Below are positions 16,881 through 24,805 of a DNA stretch of 45,604 bases, piece after piece. Source of the stretch: Planctomycetota bacterium (GTDB lineage: Bacteria; Planctomycetota; Planctomycetia; Isosphaerales; Isosphaeraceae); NCBI GenBank assembly GCA_021777845.1, contig JAJYDB010000005.1:1-45604 (forward strand). The letters run 5' to 3'. Numbering within the stretch: position 1 is the stretch's first letter; every line of letters starts with the position of its first letter. The position numbers were made by a program, and so were the translations under genes. The notes beneath the pieces were generated by a model. That model worked only from the letters and a program-made list of their open reading frames with translations, searched no databases and was not told the origin of the DNA.

Positions 16881-17333
16881 TCATTTCGAGCCGAGGGTTC
16901 CAGTGTCGGGACCGGCATTGTTGCACTGCGCGGGATTGATCTCGGGCCGGCAGGCGTTGATCCATCGCTGCACGACCCAACTCGATAAATCCACCGCCAG
17001 GCCGAGCAGGCCGCCGCAGAAAAACGTACCGATTCCGACGAAAAGTGCAGATCCCGGCTCTTCCTCTATCCCAAGGGAATAAGCGATCACGCTGAAGAGC
17101 GGGAAGACCGTCAACCAACCACCCGCGACCGCGCCCAGCGTGCCGTTGCGACCGCGCGAACGCATCCACGCGCGACCGATCGCCGCCGGCCCAAGGAGCA
17201 AGGGCAGTACCGGAATGATCGTAGAAGAGTCCAGGTAGAAACGCATCGCCCCAAACACGGCCCCGCAAACCGCAACGAAGACCATCATCATCCGAATCTG
17301 AAATGTGCGGTTTCTCCGCGCGGCTTTGTTCAT
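16881..17333 (-). CDS. Small multi-span membrane protein (second of two related genes)
   Basis: A 150-residue protein with a basic N-terminus (MNKAARRNRTFQIRMMM) and hydrophobic segments at about residues 15-32, 38-52, 68-86 and 95-115. The tail contains two Cys residues (NACRPEI, AQCNNAG). No family is recognised. The G-LG-VAG and EPGS-LF-G patterns link it to the gene that follows. The two genes and the ROK gene run in the same direction and may share a transcript. The start ATG at 17333 lies 137 bases from the divergently oriented putative peptidase gene. Confidence 0.6.
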   Translation of the reverse strand: MNKAARRNRTFQIRMMMVFVAVCGAVFGAMRFYLDSSTIIPVLPLLLGPAAIGRAWMRSRGRNGTLGAVAGGWLTVFPLFSVIAYSLGIEEEPGSALFVGIGTFFCGGLLGLAVDLSSWVVQRWINACRPEINPAQCNNAGPDTGTLGSK

Positions 17334-17470
17334 TGCGAAGGAGGCTCCGGTCGCGGGCGAAGATCGAGTGACGACGTGCCGACGGGTCGCGTCGTCTCAA
17401 AACGTCGCGTATGATGAAGGATACCCTCCCGGTCCGACGGCCGCACCAACATCGCGGGCGAGGTGTGTTG

Positions 17471-18511
17471 ATGACGACGCATTTTGAATCCGGAACGGCG
17501 TCGCGACGACGATGGTTGGCGTCGTTGTGTGCGTCGGCGGTCGCGGTGTTGTGGCGACCCTGTTCGGCACGGGCTCAGACCAAGTCGACTAAAAAGCCGA
17601 CCGCCGCCGAGCCGAAGCTCGAGGAACTGCCGCCCGAAACGCTCGACGTACTCGCCGAGATTCGGAGGCTCGCGAAAAGGGCAGGCCTGAAAGAGCTTTC
17701 GACGACGATCACGCCGCCGTTCGTCGCGGTCGGCGACGCTCCCGAGTCCTTCCGCAAAGAGGCGCTGCGGATCTGCCGCGACCTCTCGCGCGTGTACGCC
17801 TCGTTCTTCAAGGGACGCGGGTTCGAGGTCGCCGTGCCCGAGACCACGAGCCTCGTCGTGATGACGCTCGGATCGATCGAATCGTTCCAAAAATACGCCG
17901 CCGCACAAGAAGGGATCAAGGTCGCGCCGGGAGGACTGCTCGCCGGATTTTACAGCGTCGGCAAGAACATGCTCGTGATGTTCGACTTCCGCGCCGACCG
18001 CAAGAATCTAGGCGCAAACTCCGAGCGAGCGAACACATTCTCGCTTCTTCACGAAGAGATGCACCAGCTTTGTTACAACACGGGACTTCTTGATCGCGCC
18101 CGCGAGATTCCCGTCGTGGTGAGCGAAGGTTTGGGCACGTTCGCCGAAGTTTGGGACCCCTTTCGACGCGGCGTCGCGCTGGGCGCGATCAACAAGCAGC
18201 GCCTCAACGTCTTGCGGCCCCTCAACGGCGGGATACCCGAGTGGATCCCGATGGAGCGTCTGTTTTCGACCGACGAGCTGTTCTACAAAGAGGAAACCGA
18301 GCAGGAGGCCTATGCCGAGGCCTGGCTGTTCACCCATTTGATGCTCCGCGACCACCGCAACGCCGAAAAGTTCCGCGGCTATCTTGACCTCCTGCACGCG
18401 CCGCGCGATATGCCGAACCGCATCGAGGACGCGACGCTCCACTTCGGCGATCTGAGGAAGCTCGACATCGAGCTAAAGCGCTACCGCGACCGACTCGCGC
18501 TCAAACGCTGA
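17471..18511 (+). CDS. Exported DUF1570-like putative zinc metallopeptidase
   Basis: A 346-residue protein. The N-terminus GTASRRRWLASLCASAVAV contains a twin-arginine pattern (SRRRWL) followed by a hydrophobic core and ARAQ, a plausible Tat signal with cleavage near residue 35. The catalytic-like motif is HEEMH (residues 194-198, an HExxH zinc site) with downstream SEGLGTFAEVW, whose Glu219 or Glu226 could be the third ligand as in gluzincins. Spacing and context resemble DUF1570 proteins common in planctomycetes; no substrate is known. GAGGTG lies five bases before the ATG at 17471; a longer frame starts 20 codons upstream but lacks signal features. It stands alone between divergent and downstream regulatory genes. 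Confidence 0.8.
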   Translation: MTTHFESGTASRRRWLASLCASAVAVLWRPCSARAQTKSTKKPTAAEPKLEELPPETLDVLAEIRRLAKRAGLKELSTTITPPFVAVGDAPESFRKEALRICRDLSRVYASFFKGRGFEVAVPETTSLVVMTLGSIESFQKYAAAQEGIKVAPGGLLAGFYSVGKNMLVMFDFRADRKNLGANSERANTFSLLHEEMHQLCYNTGLLDRAREIPVVVSEGLGTFAEVWDPFRRGVALGAINKQRLNVLRPLNGGIPEWIPMERLFSTDELFYKEETEQEAYAEAWLFTHLMLRDHRNAEKFRGYLDLLHAPRDMPNRIEDATLHFGDLRKLDIELKRYRDRLALKR

Positions 18512-18541
18512 CGTCGCAATCGGTCCGAGCGCGGTCGCGGC

Positions 18542-18570
18542 TTGAGTTCGCGACGGACGTTTGCTATATT
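18542..18570 (+). promoter_or_regulatory. Sigma70-type promoter of the arsR-like gene
   Basis: TTGAGT and TATATT are 17 bases apart. The -10 ends 11 bases before the ATG at 18582, so transcription would start only a few bases upstream of the start codon, giving a nearly leaderless mRNA. An ATTCG/CGAAT inverted repeat overlaps the -10. Inference from sequence. Confidence 0.6.
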
Positions 18571-18583
18571 CGCCTTCACGAAT
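18568..18583. promoter_or_regulatory. Candidate ArsR operator ATTCG-N6-CGAAT
   Basis: Perfect 5-base arms that overlap the end of the -10 hexamer and the start codon of the arsR-like gene. Binding of the repressor here would block RNA polymerase, fitting autoregulation. ArsR-family operators are usually imperfect palindromes near the -10, so the location is typical; binding is inferred. Confidence 0.5.
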
Positions 18584-18947
18584 GAAGATGACGTCGCAGA
18601 CATCCAACGACCCCCTGCCCGCCGCGGGACTGTTCAAGGCGCTCGCCGAGCCGGTGCGGCTGCGCCTGCTCAACTTGCTGACGTCCGACGAGGAGGTCTG
18701 CGTCTGTCATTTGCATGAGACGCTTGATCTTCCGCAACCGACGGTGTCACGGCATCTCGCAGCCTTGCGCAAGTGCGGGCTCGTGTCCGGCCGCAAGGAA
18801 GGGCTGTGGGTGTATTATCGGCTCGCGCGACCGAAGTCGAAGTTGCACGCGGCGCTGCTCGTCTGCCTGAGAGTCGCCGAGGCCGATTCGGAGTTGCTGC
18901 GACGCGACCGTAAGGTTTTCGACAAACGGTCGTCGTGTTCGACCTGA
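18582..18947 (+). CDS. ArsR/SmtB-family metalloregulator
   Basis: A 121-residue winged-helix repressor. The HTH covers about residues 14-75 (AGLFKALAEPVRLRLLNLLT, then LPQPTVSRHLAALRKCGLV), followed by the wing GRKEGLWVYYRL. The alpha-3 sensor motif is EVCVCHL (Cys40 and Cys42), close to the ELCVCDL arsenite-binding box, so thiol-based sensing of As(III), Sb(III) or a similar metal is plausible. Family members leave DNA when the metal binds. There is a second ATG two codons in (18588); no Shine-Dalgarno is visible, which agrees with a near-leaderless transcript. The gene 263 bases downstream encodes an arsenate-reductase-like protein, a natural regulatory target. Confidence 0.9.
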   Translation: MKMTSQTSNDPLPAAGLFKALAEPVRLRLLNLLTSDEEVCVCHLHETLDLPQPTVSRHLAALRKCGLVSGRKEGLWVYYRLARPKSKLHAALLVCLRVAEADSELLRRDRKVFDKRSSCST

Positions 18948-19210
18948 CTCCGTTTTACAGCTCGAACTGTATTCGTTCAGCGCTATTTGTTCTCCAGGAT
19001 CACGTGGATGCTTCGCGTGGAAACCGGTGGACGTTAGTAGTGGAACCCGCGAGCGGGACTTTGCGCCGGTTTTCGCGAGGTCGCCATCGAAAATCGCGCG
19101 GGTTCGGCGCAAGCCGTGACAGAATTTTGGGGCCGCGCGCCGCGGGCGAGATCCGAGGTGTTGTCTGAGCTTAAATCTGGAAGCGTTCATACATCACGAG
19201 GCTTCGAATC

Positions 19211-20236
19211 ATGCGGACGCTCTGCGGGCTCTTGGGCATGCTTGCTTTGTTGTCTCCGTTCGGAACGACGTGCGTTGCGTCGGATTCGTCGGAGCCCGGC
19301 GACCCGGGCGCCTTGGTGCGCGCGCTCTGGTGCGTGCAGAGGTTCGGGACACCCGAGGCGCTCGACCCGCGCAACGACGAGCGGATCAAGGGGACGCTGG
19401 CGAAGGTTCTGCGTAAGGACGGCTCGCTCGGCTCGGCTTCGGCGGCGGGGCTGATCGATTCGAAGACGTTCGCAAAGCTCGCGGGCGACGACGGACGTCT
19501 CGAGCCTCGCGAGATGATTGTCGCCTTGCGCGATGTTCTGCCTCCGTCGCGGACGCGATTGAACCCGAAGGTCGCCGCGCATCTCGACACCCTGACGACG
19601 ACGTTCGACATGATCGACGCGCGCCGTTTTGAGCCGTCCGAGCGACTAGTCGAGTGGATGGTCGCGAACCACCGGCCCGGCCGGAGTCTCGATGTGACCG
19701 TGATCTGCACCGGGAATTCGCGACGGAGCTTCCTCGGCGCGACGATGGGCAACCTCGCCGCGGCGTATTACGGGCTTCCGGAGATCCGTTTTCATTGCGG
19801 CGGCACTGCGCCGTCGGCATTCAACAAGCGCACGGTGCGCGCATTGAGAGAGATCGGCATCGCCGTCGAGCCGACCGGCCGCGAGGCGCCGCGCGGCGAG
19901 CCGTCGACCGCGAATCCGATCTATCGGATCCATTGGGAGAACGCCGCGGAGGCCGCTTCGACGACGTCCGGCCTGCTCGAATTCTCGAAGCGCTACGACG
20001 ACGCGGTCAACCCCCAAAAAGGTTACGCGGCGCTGCTCGTTTGCGGCGAGGCCGATGCCTCCTGCCCCGTGGTGAAAGGAGCTTCGGCGCGGATCGCGAT
20101 GCCGTATCTCGACCCGAAAATCTACGACGGCGGCCGCTACGAGGCGTTGAAATACGCCGAACGTCGCGACGATATCGGTCGCGTGCTGCTCTCGGTATTG
20201 ATGAGGGTTCGCCGCCGCTTGGACGCGGGTCGATGA
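19211..20236 (+). CDS. Exported ArsC/low-molecular-weight phosphatase-like protein with N-terminal extension
   Basis: A 341-residue protein. Residues 1-24 look like a signal peptide (MRTLCGLLGMLALLSPF). Residues 25-160 are an extension I do not recognise. Residues 161-335 are a low-molecular-weight phosphatase/arsenate reductase domain: P-loop CTGNSRRS (nucleophile Cys166, Arg172), a HCGGTAPSAFNKRTVRAL helix, and CGEADASC with Cys278 and Cys285 separated by six residues, the same spacing as the redox pair C82/C89 of thioredoxin-coupled ArsC; Asp301 in PYLDPK could be the acid. An intact triad suggests arsenate reduction or thiol-based phosphatase activity, but outside the cytoplasm, which is unusual. 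GAGG is nine bases upstream of the start. It abuts the convergent secA-like gene with no spacer. It may instead be a protein tyrosine phosphatase. Confidence 0.8.
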   Translation: MRTLCGLLGMLALLSPFGTTCVASDSSEPGDPGALVRALWCVQRFGTPEALDPRNDERIKGTLAKVLRKDGSLGSASAAGLIDSKTFAKLAGDDGRLEPREMIVALRDVLPPSRTRLNPKVAAHLDTLTTTFDMIDARRFEPSERLVEWMVANHRPGRSLDVTVICTGNSRRSFLGATMGNLAAAYYGLPEIRFHCGGTAPSAFNKRTVRALREIGIAVEPTGREAPRGEPSTANPIYRIHWENAAEAASTTSGLLEFSKRYDDAVNPQKGYAALLVCGEADASCPVVKGASARIAMPYLDPKIYDGGRYEALKYAERRDDIGRVLLSVLMRVRRRLDAGR

Positions 20237-22192
20237 TCAGCCCAGAACCGGGTTCAAACCCATGTTCGAGCGCATCTCGGCGCGTTGTTTTTCGTAGGCC
20301 ATGAGCAGCTTGCGATCGCGGTAATGCTGCCGCTCTCGACGCGCCTGCGCCGCGCGAAACATCCGTCGCATCGCACCGCTTGTCAGCTCGCCGCGGCCCG
20401 CGTAACGTTTGCGTAGCCGCAGCGCTCGCTTCTCGCCGAAGGCTTCGAGCACTTCGTCTTCAATCGAAAGGAAGAACTGGCAATAGCCGAGGTCGCCCTG
20501 CCGCGCGCAGCGACCCGCGAGCTGGCGGTCGATGCGTCGCGAGTCGTGACGCTCGGTGCCGATCACGTGCAAGCCGCCGAGGTCGGACGTCCCCTCGCCA
20601 AGCTTGATGTCCGTGCCGCGGCCGGCCATGTTCGTGGCCACCGTCACGCGCCCGCGCTCGCCGGCGCGCGCGACGATCTGGGCTTCAATCGCGTGATTCT
20701 TCGCGTTCAAAACTTGGTGCTCGACGCCGCGCTCGTTCAGCAAATTCGAGAGCCGCTCGGACTTCTCAATCGACCTGGTGCCAATCAAGACCGGCACGCC
20801 GCGCTGGTTCCACCCGGCGATCGCGTCGGCGACGGCGCGGAACTTCTCGTCCTCGGTCGAAAAGATCCGGTCCGGCTCCCAGGTGCGGCGTCCCTTGCGG
20901 TTCGTGGGTACGCGGAACACGCCAACCTTATAAATCCGCGCCAGCTCGGCGGCGTCGGTCGAGGCGGTGCCGGTCATCCCCGCAAGCTTTTTATAGCGGA
21001 GGAAGAAGTCCTGCACCGTCACTCGCGCCGCGGTCGTGGTTTCGAGGGTGATCTCGAGTCGTTCCTTGGCCTGGATCGCTTGGTGCAAGCCGTCTTGCCA
21101 TTGCCGGCCGGGCATCATACGGCCCGTGAATTCGTCGACGATCACGATCTCGCCGTTCACGATCACGTAGTCGCGGTCCTTCAGATACGCGATCCGTGCG
21201 CGGAGTGCGCGTTCGACGTATTCGTAAAGGCCGTCAACAGTAAGAGTTACGAATGATGCGCCGCCCGCGACGGCTTGTACCCGACGGCGTCCGGCCGCAG
21301 TCAACTCGGCCTTGCGTTCGGCGGGGTCGTAGCGGAAGTCCTTGATTTTGGTGAGCGTCGACGCGATCTGGTCCGCGCCAAAGTAAGCCGCCGCCTCTTC
21401 TTGCGTGGGGGCGTTGTTCATGCCGATGATCAGCGGCGTGCGCGCCTCGTCGATCAAAATGCTGTCGGCTTCGTCGACGATCGCAAAATGGTGCGTTCGC
21501 TGCACCGGCTGCTGTTGAGGAAGAATCACGCCGCGACCTAAGAAGGCTTGCTCAAAAGACTTGCGCGATGTATCGCCAAGTTGGAGACGCTTCAGCTCGT
21601 CGCGCAGAAAGTCGAATCCGAGTTCCTTGCTAGTGCCGTAAGTGATGTCGCAGAGATACGCCGCGCGACGGACGTTGTCCTCCTGCCCGGTCTGGATGCA
21701 GCCGACCGTCATCCCCAGGAGCATGTAGACCGGACCCATCCAGTGGGCGTCGCGATGAGCCAAATAATCGTTGACGGTGACGACGTGGACGCCTTTACCC
21801 GCGAGCGCGTTTAAATAGGCCGGCAGCGTCGCGACCAGGGTTTTGCCTTCGCCGGTTTCCATTTCGGCGATCGAGCGATTGTGAATGGCCGCGCCGCCGA
21901 TGAGCTGGACGTCGTAATGCCGCTGGCCGATCGTGCGTTTGGCCGCTTCGCGAACCAGAGCAAAGGCTTCCGGCAACAGGCTGTTGAGCGAATCCCCTTG
22001 ACGGGCGCGCTGCCGGAGAGCGTGGCTGCGCGCGGCGAGCTGCTCGTTGGTCTCGGCCTCGAAAACCGGTTCGAGCGCGTTCACTCGCTCCGCGTACAAG
22101 GCGAACCGCGCCAGTCGGCCGCCGTGGGTCGGCCCGGCGATTCGACGCATCTGATTCAGCCAACGGGGTCCCATGCGGCCGGCCATCGTCAC
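20237..22192 (-). CDS. Short SecA-like translocase ATPase
   Basis: A 651-residue DEAD-box ATPase of the SecA family, which is normally about 800-1000 residues. NBD1 has METGEGKT (Walker A, 111-118) and DEADSILIDEARTPLI; the preprotein-binding domain follows; NBD2 has VATNMAGRGTDI and GTERHDSRRIDRQLAGRCARQGDLG, then FFLSIEDEV. The sequence ends about 50 residues later, after the start of the long scaffold helix (QHYRDRKLLMAYEKQRAEM). The helical wing, the two-helix finger and the C-terminal zinc motif are missing, with no frameshift visible to restore them. It should hydrolyse ATP but probably does not drive the canonical SecYEG cycle alone. Start is GTG 22192 or ATG 22186. It follows ftsQ and murB on the same strand. 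Confidence 0.88.
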   Translation of the reverse strand: MTMAGRMGPRWLNQMRRIAGPTHGGRLARFALYAERVNALEPVFEAETNEQLAARSHALRQRARQGDSLNSLLPEAFALVREAAKRTIGQRHYDVQLIGGAAIHNRSIAEMETGEGKTLVATLPAYLNALAGKGVHVVTVNDYLAHRDAHWMGPVYMLLGMTVGCIQTGQEDNVRRAAYLCDITYGTSKELGFDFLRDELKRLQLGDTSRKSFEQAFLGRGVILPQQQPVQRTHHFAIVDEADSILIDEARTPLIIGMNNAPTQEEAAAYFGADQIASTLTKIKDFRYDPAERKAELTAAGRRRVQAVAGGASFVTLTVDGLYEYVERALRARIAYLKDRDYVIVNGEIVIVDEFTGRMMPGRQWQDGLHQAIQAKERLEITLETTTAARVTVQDFFLRYKKLAGMTGTASTDAAELARIYKVGVFRVPTNRKGRRTWEPDRIFSTEDEKFRAVADAIAGWNQRGVPVLIGTRSIEKSERLSNLLNERGVEHQVLNAKNHAIEAQIVARAGERGRVTVATNMAGRGTDIKLGEGTSDLGGLHVIGTERHDSRRIDRQLAGRCARQGDLGYCQFFLSIEDEVLEAFGEKRALRLRKRYAGRGELTSGAMRRMFRAAQARRERQHYRDRKLLMAYEKQRAEMRSNMGLNPVLG

Positions 22193-22307
22193 GCGACTCC
22201 CCCCTTGTTGCGGTGCAATCGCACGCGGACGCTCGCCGCGCGCGGATCATCATCTCCAACAGGACGCCGCCGACCCTGATTCTCCCGATGCGACCAACAT
22301 CAAAAGC

Positions 22308-23345
22308 TTACGGATCGGGACTTTGCCTCGCCTCAAGCTTCGACTTTACGAATTGCCAAAACTGCCCCTTTGGTAAAGTCAGCCCGCCATGGCTTCGCGC
22401 CGTCTCGACCAAAACCCGCCATTTGTCCTCGGCGGGCAATTCCCCTGGAGCTTCGTGGTCGACCGGGCTTCCCCAGAGCACCCATGTTTCGGCGCTCGGC
22501 CGAACCCAAATCCCCCGTTCGGGGTCGTGGGTCGGGTTGATCGCTTCGACCCTGTCGAAAGGTCGGCTTTCCGTCGTTTGTTCGAGATGGCCGCTTAAAA
22601 AAGCAGCCAATCTGGTGCCTTGAGCGACACGGGAGTCGGGTCGCGGGACATCGCGGGCGTCGGCGAGGTGCCAGGGTAGTCCTGGACGCGGGTCGACAGG
22701 GGGGGACAGCCCTTGAAGAGCTGTTAAGCGGCCGGCGAAGTCGCGGTCGACGTCTTCGCCGCGGAGTATGACGCCTTCGGCGTCGAGCAGATAAGCCTTT
22801 ATCCCTTCAGGAGTTGCGACCCGCGCCGAGGCGACCGGGCGTCGATACGCGAGCTGGACGATTAATCGGTCGGGGTGTTTGCGTTCCAGGCGGTCGACAC
22901 GGGCCACCCAAGGGTCTTTGGAGAGAGCCTTCTGGAAGAGGCCGAGGTCGAGGTCGAGCAAACCGATTCGCGTCGGGTAGCCGGCCTCGATTCGAAAACG
23001 TTCGAGAAACGCCGGGGACCCGCCGCGAAACCAAGCCGGAACAGGAGGGTTGAGCGAGATCGAGGCGAAGTCTATTTGGTACGCCACGCGTCCATGCAGC
23101 CACGCGCTGAGGACGTGTTGGGCATAGAGCACGCCGGTCATCAGGAGTGCGATTGCGAAGAGGCCGAGCGTTGCGCGGAGGTAAATGCGTCGCGGGAGTC
23201 GACGCGGGGCAGGGCCTTCGTCGATCCGCGTGGTCGTGCGTCGGGGGGCGTCCGCGGAACCGGCGCGCGGGGCGGTCGTCGCGTCGCGGACGGGACCGTC
23301 GGAGCCAGGGTCGGTTCCGATCAGCGTGGATTCTCCCGACGGCAT
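22308..23345 (-). CDS. ftsQ: FtsQ/DivIB-like cell division and wall protein
   Basis: A 345-residue bitopic membrane protein: a cytoplasmic Arg/Pro-rich N-terminus of about 50 residues, one span at about residues 55-76, a POTRA-like section (about 91-170, including LSKDPWVARVDRLERKHPDR and VQLAYRRPVASARV), then the beta-domain start AYLLDAEGVIL, as in FtsQ. The last 130 residues are Pro/Arg-rich and less conserved. Position directly after murB (54-base gap) supports the call because murB-ftsQ is a standard dcw order. FtsQ bridges FtsK-type and FtsBL/FtsWI complexes at the septum. Most planctomycetes lack FtsZ, so the role here may differ. The ATG at 23345 has GCGGAGGCGAGG just upstream, better than a start 12 codons earlier. 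Confidence 0.72.
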   Translation of the reverse strand: MPSGESTLIGTDPGSDGPVRDATTAPRAGSADAPRRTTTRIDEGPAPRRLPRRIYLRATLGLFAIALLMTGVLYAQHVLSAWLHGRVAYQIDFASISLNPPVPAWFRGGSPAFLERFRIEAGYPTRIGLLDLDLGLFQKALSKDPWVARVDRLERKHPDRLIVQLAYRRPVASARVATPEGIKAYLLDAEGVILRGEDVDRDFAGRLTALQGLSPPVDPRPGLPWHLADARDVPRPDSRVAQGTRLAAFLSGHLEQTTESRPFDRVEAINPTHDPERGIWVRPSAETWVLWGSPVDHEAPGELPAEDKWRVLVETARSHGGLTLPKGQFWQFVKSKLEARQSPDP

Positions 23346-23399
23346 TCGCCTCGCCTCCGCGGGTTTGCGGCACGCTCCCACGTGATCGCCGCAAGATCT

Positions 23400-24281
23400 T
23401 TACCAAATCTGAATTTGCAGCTCGAGTTCGTAGCCGAAGCGTTGCCAAACGCGTTGTCGGATCATGTCGATGAGCCGGAGGACATCGTCGCTTTTCGCGC
23501 CCGGTTCGGCGATGACGAAATTTGCGTGACGGTCTGAGACTTCGGCTCCGCCCTGTCGTGCACCTTTGAGGCCGGCCTGTTCGATGAGCATCCCGGCGGT
23601 GATATCTGGGGTGGGGTTCTTGAAGATGCAGCCTGTGGATTGGTGTCCGTAGGGCTGATTCTCCTTTTTAAGGATCCAGAGGCGTCGCATGCGGCGGACG
23701 ACGGCTTCGGGATCTTCGCGTCCGAGGGCGAGGTCGGCAGAGAGGATGACGGGTTCGTCGAGGTTCGAGGCGCTGGGGGTGAAGTCGAGGTCGTCGTGTT
23801 CGCGGACCTGGACGGAGTCGGCCGAGTCGAGAACGGTGACGCGTCGGACGAAGGAGCCGATCGCGCCCTGACGGCCGCCGGCGTTGCCGCGGAGCGCGCC
23901 GCCGACGGTGCCGGGGATGCCGGTGAGGACTTCGAGGCCGGAAAGGCCGGCGCGCGCGGACTGCGAGATCAAGGCGGTGAGCGGGGTGGCGGCACCGACG
24001 TGGACGCGGTCGTCCTCGATGGAAAGATCGGCGAAGGCGGGGCTTTCGAGATGGATTACGAGAGCGTTCACGCCTTCGTCGCGGACGAGTATATTCGAGC
24101 CGCCGCCAAGGATTTTGATCGGCAAGGCTTCGTCTCGGCAGCGTTTCATGACGCCGAGCAGTTCGTCGAGATTACGAGGTCGAGCCAAGTAGGCCGCGGG
24201 TCCGCCGAGGCGGAACCAGGTGTGCGGGGCGAGAGTTTCCTCGGTCTGGACGAATCCGCGGAAGTCGTCGAATGCTTGCAT
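23400..24281 (-). CDS. murB: UDP-N-acetylenolpyruvoylglucosamine reductase MurB
   Basis: A 293-residue FAD-dependent enzyme that reduces UDP-GlcNAc-enolpyruvate to UDP-MurNAc with NADPH, in cytoplasmic peptidoglycan synthesis. The FAD-binding region shows TWFRLGGPA, ILGGGSNILVRDEG and GLEVLTGIPGTVGGALRGNAG; the C-terminal region has GCIFKNP, LIEQAGLKG and SDRHANFVIA. The Ser proton donor of E. coli MurB aligns with Cys218, a substitution seen in some MurBs. The usual F-YR-S motif reads FTPSASN here, so the substrate-binding Arg seems absent. The ATG at 24281 is preferred because the 46-residue upstream extension is Arg-rich and not conserved-looking. First gene of a murB-ftsQ-secA-like run. 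Confidence 0.92.
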   Translation of the reverse strand: MQAFDDFRGFVQTEETLAPHTWFRLGGPAAYLARPRNLDELLGVMKRCRDEALPIKILGGGSNILVRDEGVNALVIHLESPAFADLSIEDDRVHVGAATPLTALISQSARAGLSGLEVLTGIPGTVGGALRGNAGGRQGAIGSFVRRVTVLDSADSVQVREHDDLDFTPSASNLDEPVILSADLALGREDPEAVVRRMRRLWILKKENQPYGHQSTGCIFKNPTPDITAGMLIEQAGLKGARQGGAEVSDRHANFVIAEPGAKSDDVLRLIDMIRQRVWQRFGYELELQIQIW

Positions 24282-24805
24282 CGGCGAATCGTTCCCCAAA
24301 GCCGCAGGCGGCCGATTTGCGCGGCTGACGTTCCCGGAGAGCGTGGTCTCGGACGCGTAATTTGCATCGTGTCGGGAGCCGTGCCGACTCGCACGACCGC
24401 GAGACGAGGGTACGGACACGGACCGCGGAAATCGACTTCGGCCCGCATTAGATTAACAAGCGGGGCGGATTCAGGGGACAGCAATTCGCGCCTGGAATTC
24501 CGATTTCGGGTTTGGGTCCCGGTGTCGGTCGGGTTTCCGTCAAGAACGATGTTAAACAAACGCGGCTCGACGCCTTGCGGGCGGGACTGCGCGGCGGCGG
24601 AGCGCGGCCGACGGCGGAGCGTCGATTCGGGGACGAGGTTCGATGTGATCGAGAGATCGTTCGGATTCGCAATGAAGTCGAAAGTTGGAGTGTGGCGAAA
24701 ACCGAGGCGCGCGCGGTTATGATGTAGATTGACGGAAACATCGCGCCCTTTTTCCCGATCGAACGGGACGCGTTGGCCGGCGGGGTCGTCCTGGAGCGAT
24801 TCGCA
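24282..24805. other. Long divergent intergenic region upstream of murB
   Basis: About 524 bases between murB and the zinc-ribbon gene. Several open frames cross it on both strands, but they have no start with a ribosome-binding site and no recognisable product. A TATGAT hexamer at 24718-24723 could be a -10 for the plus-strand gene; its -35 is not clear. I see no RNA gene. Confidence 0.5.
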
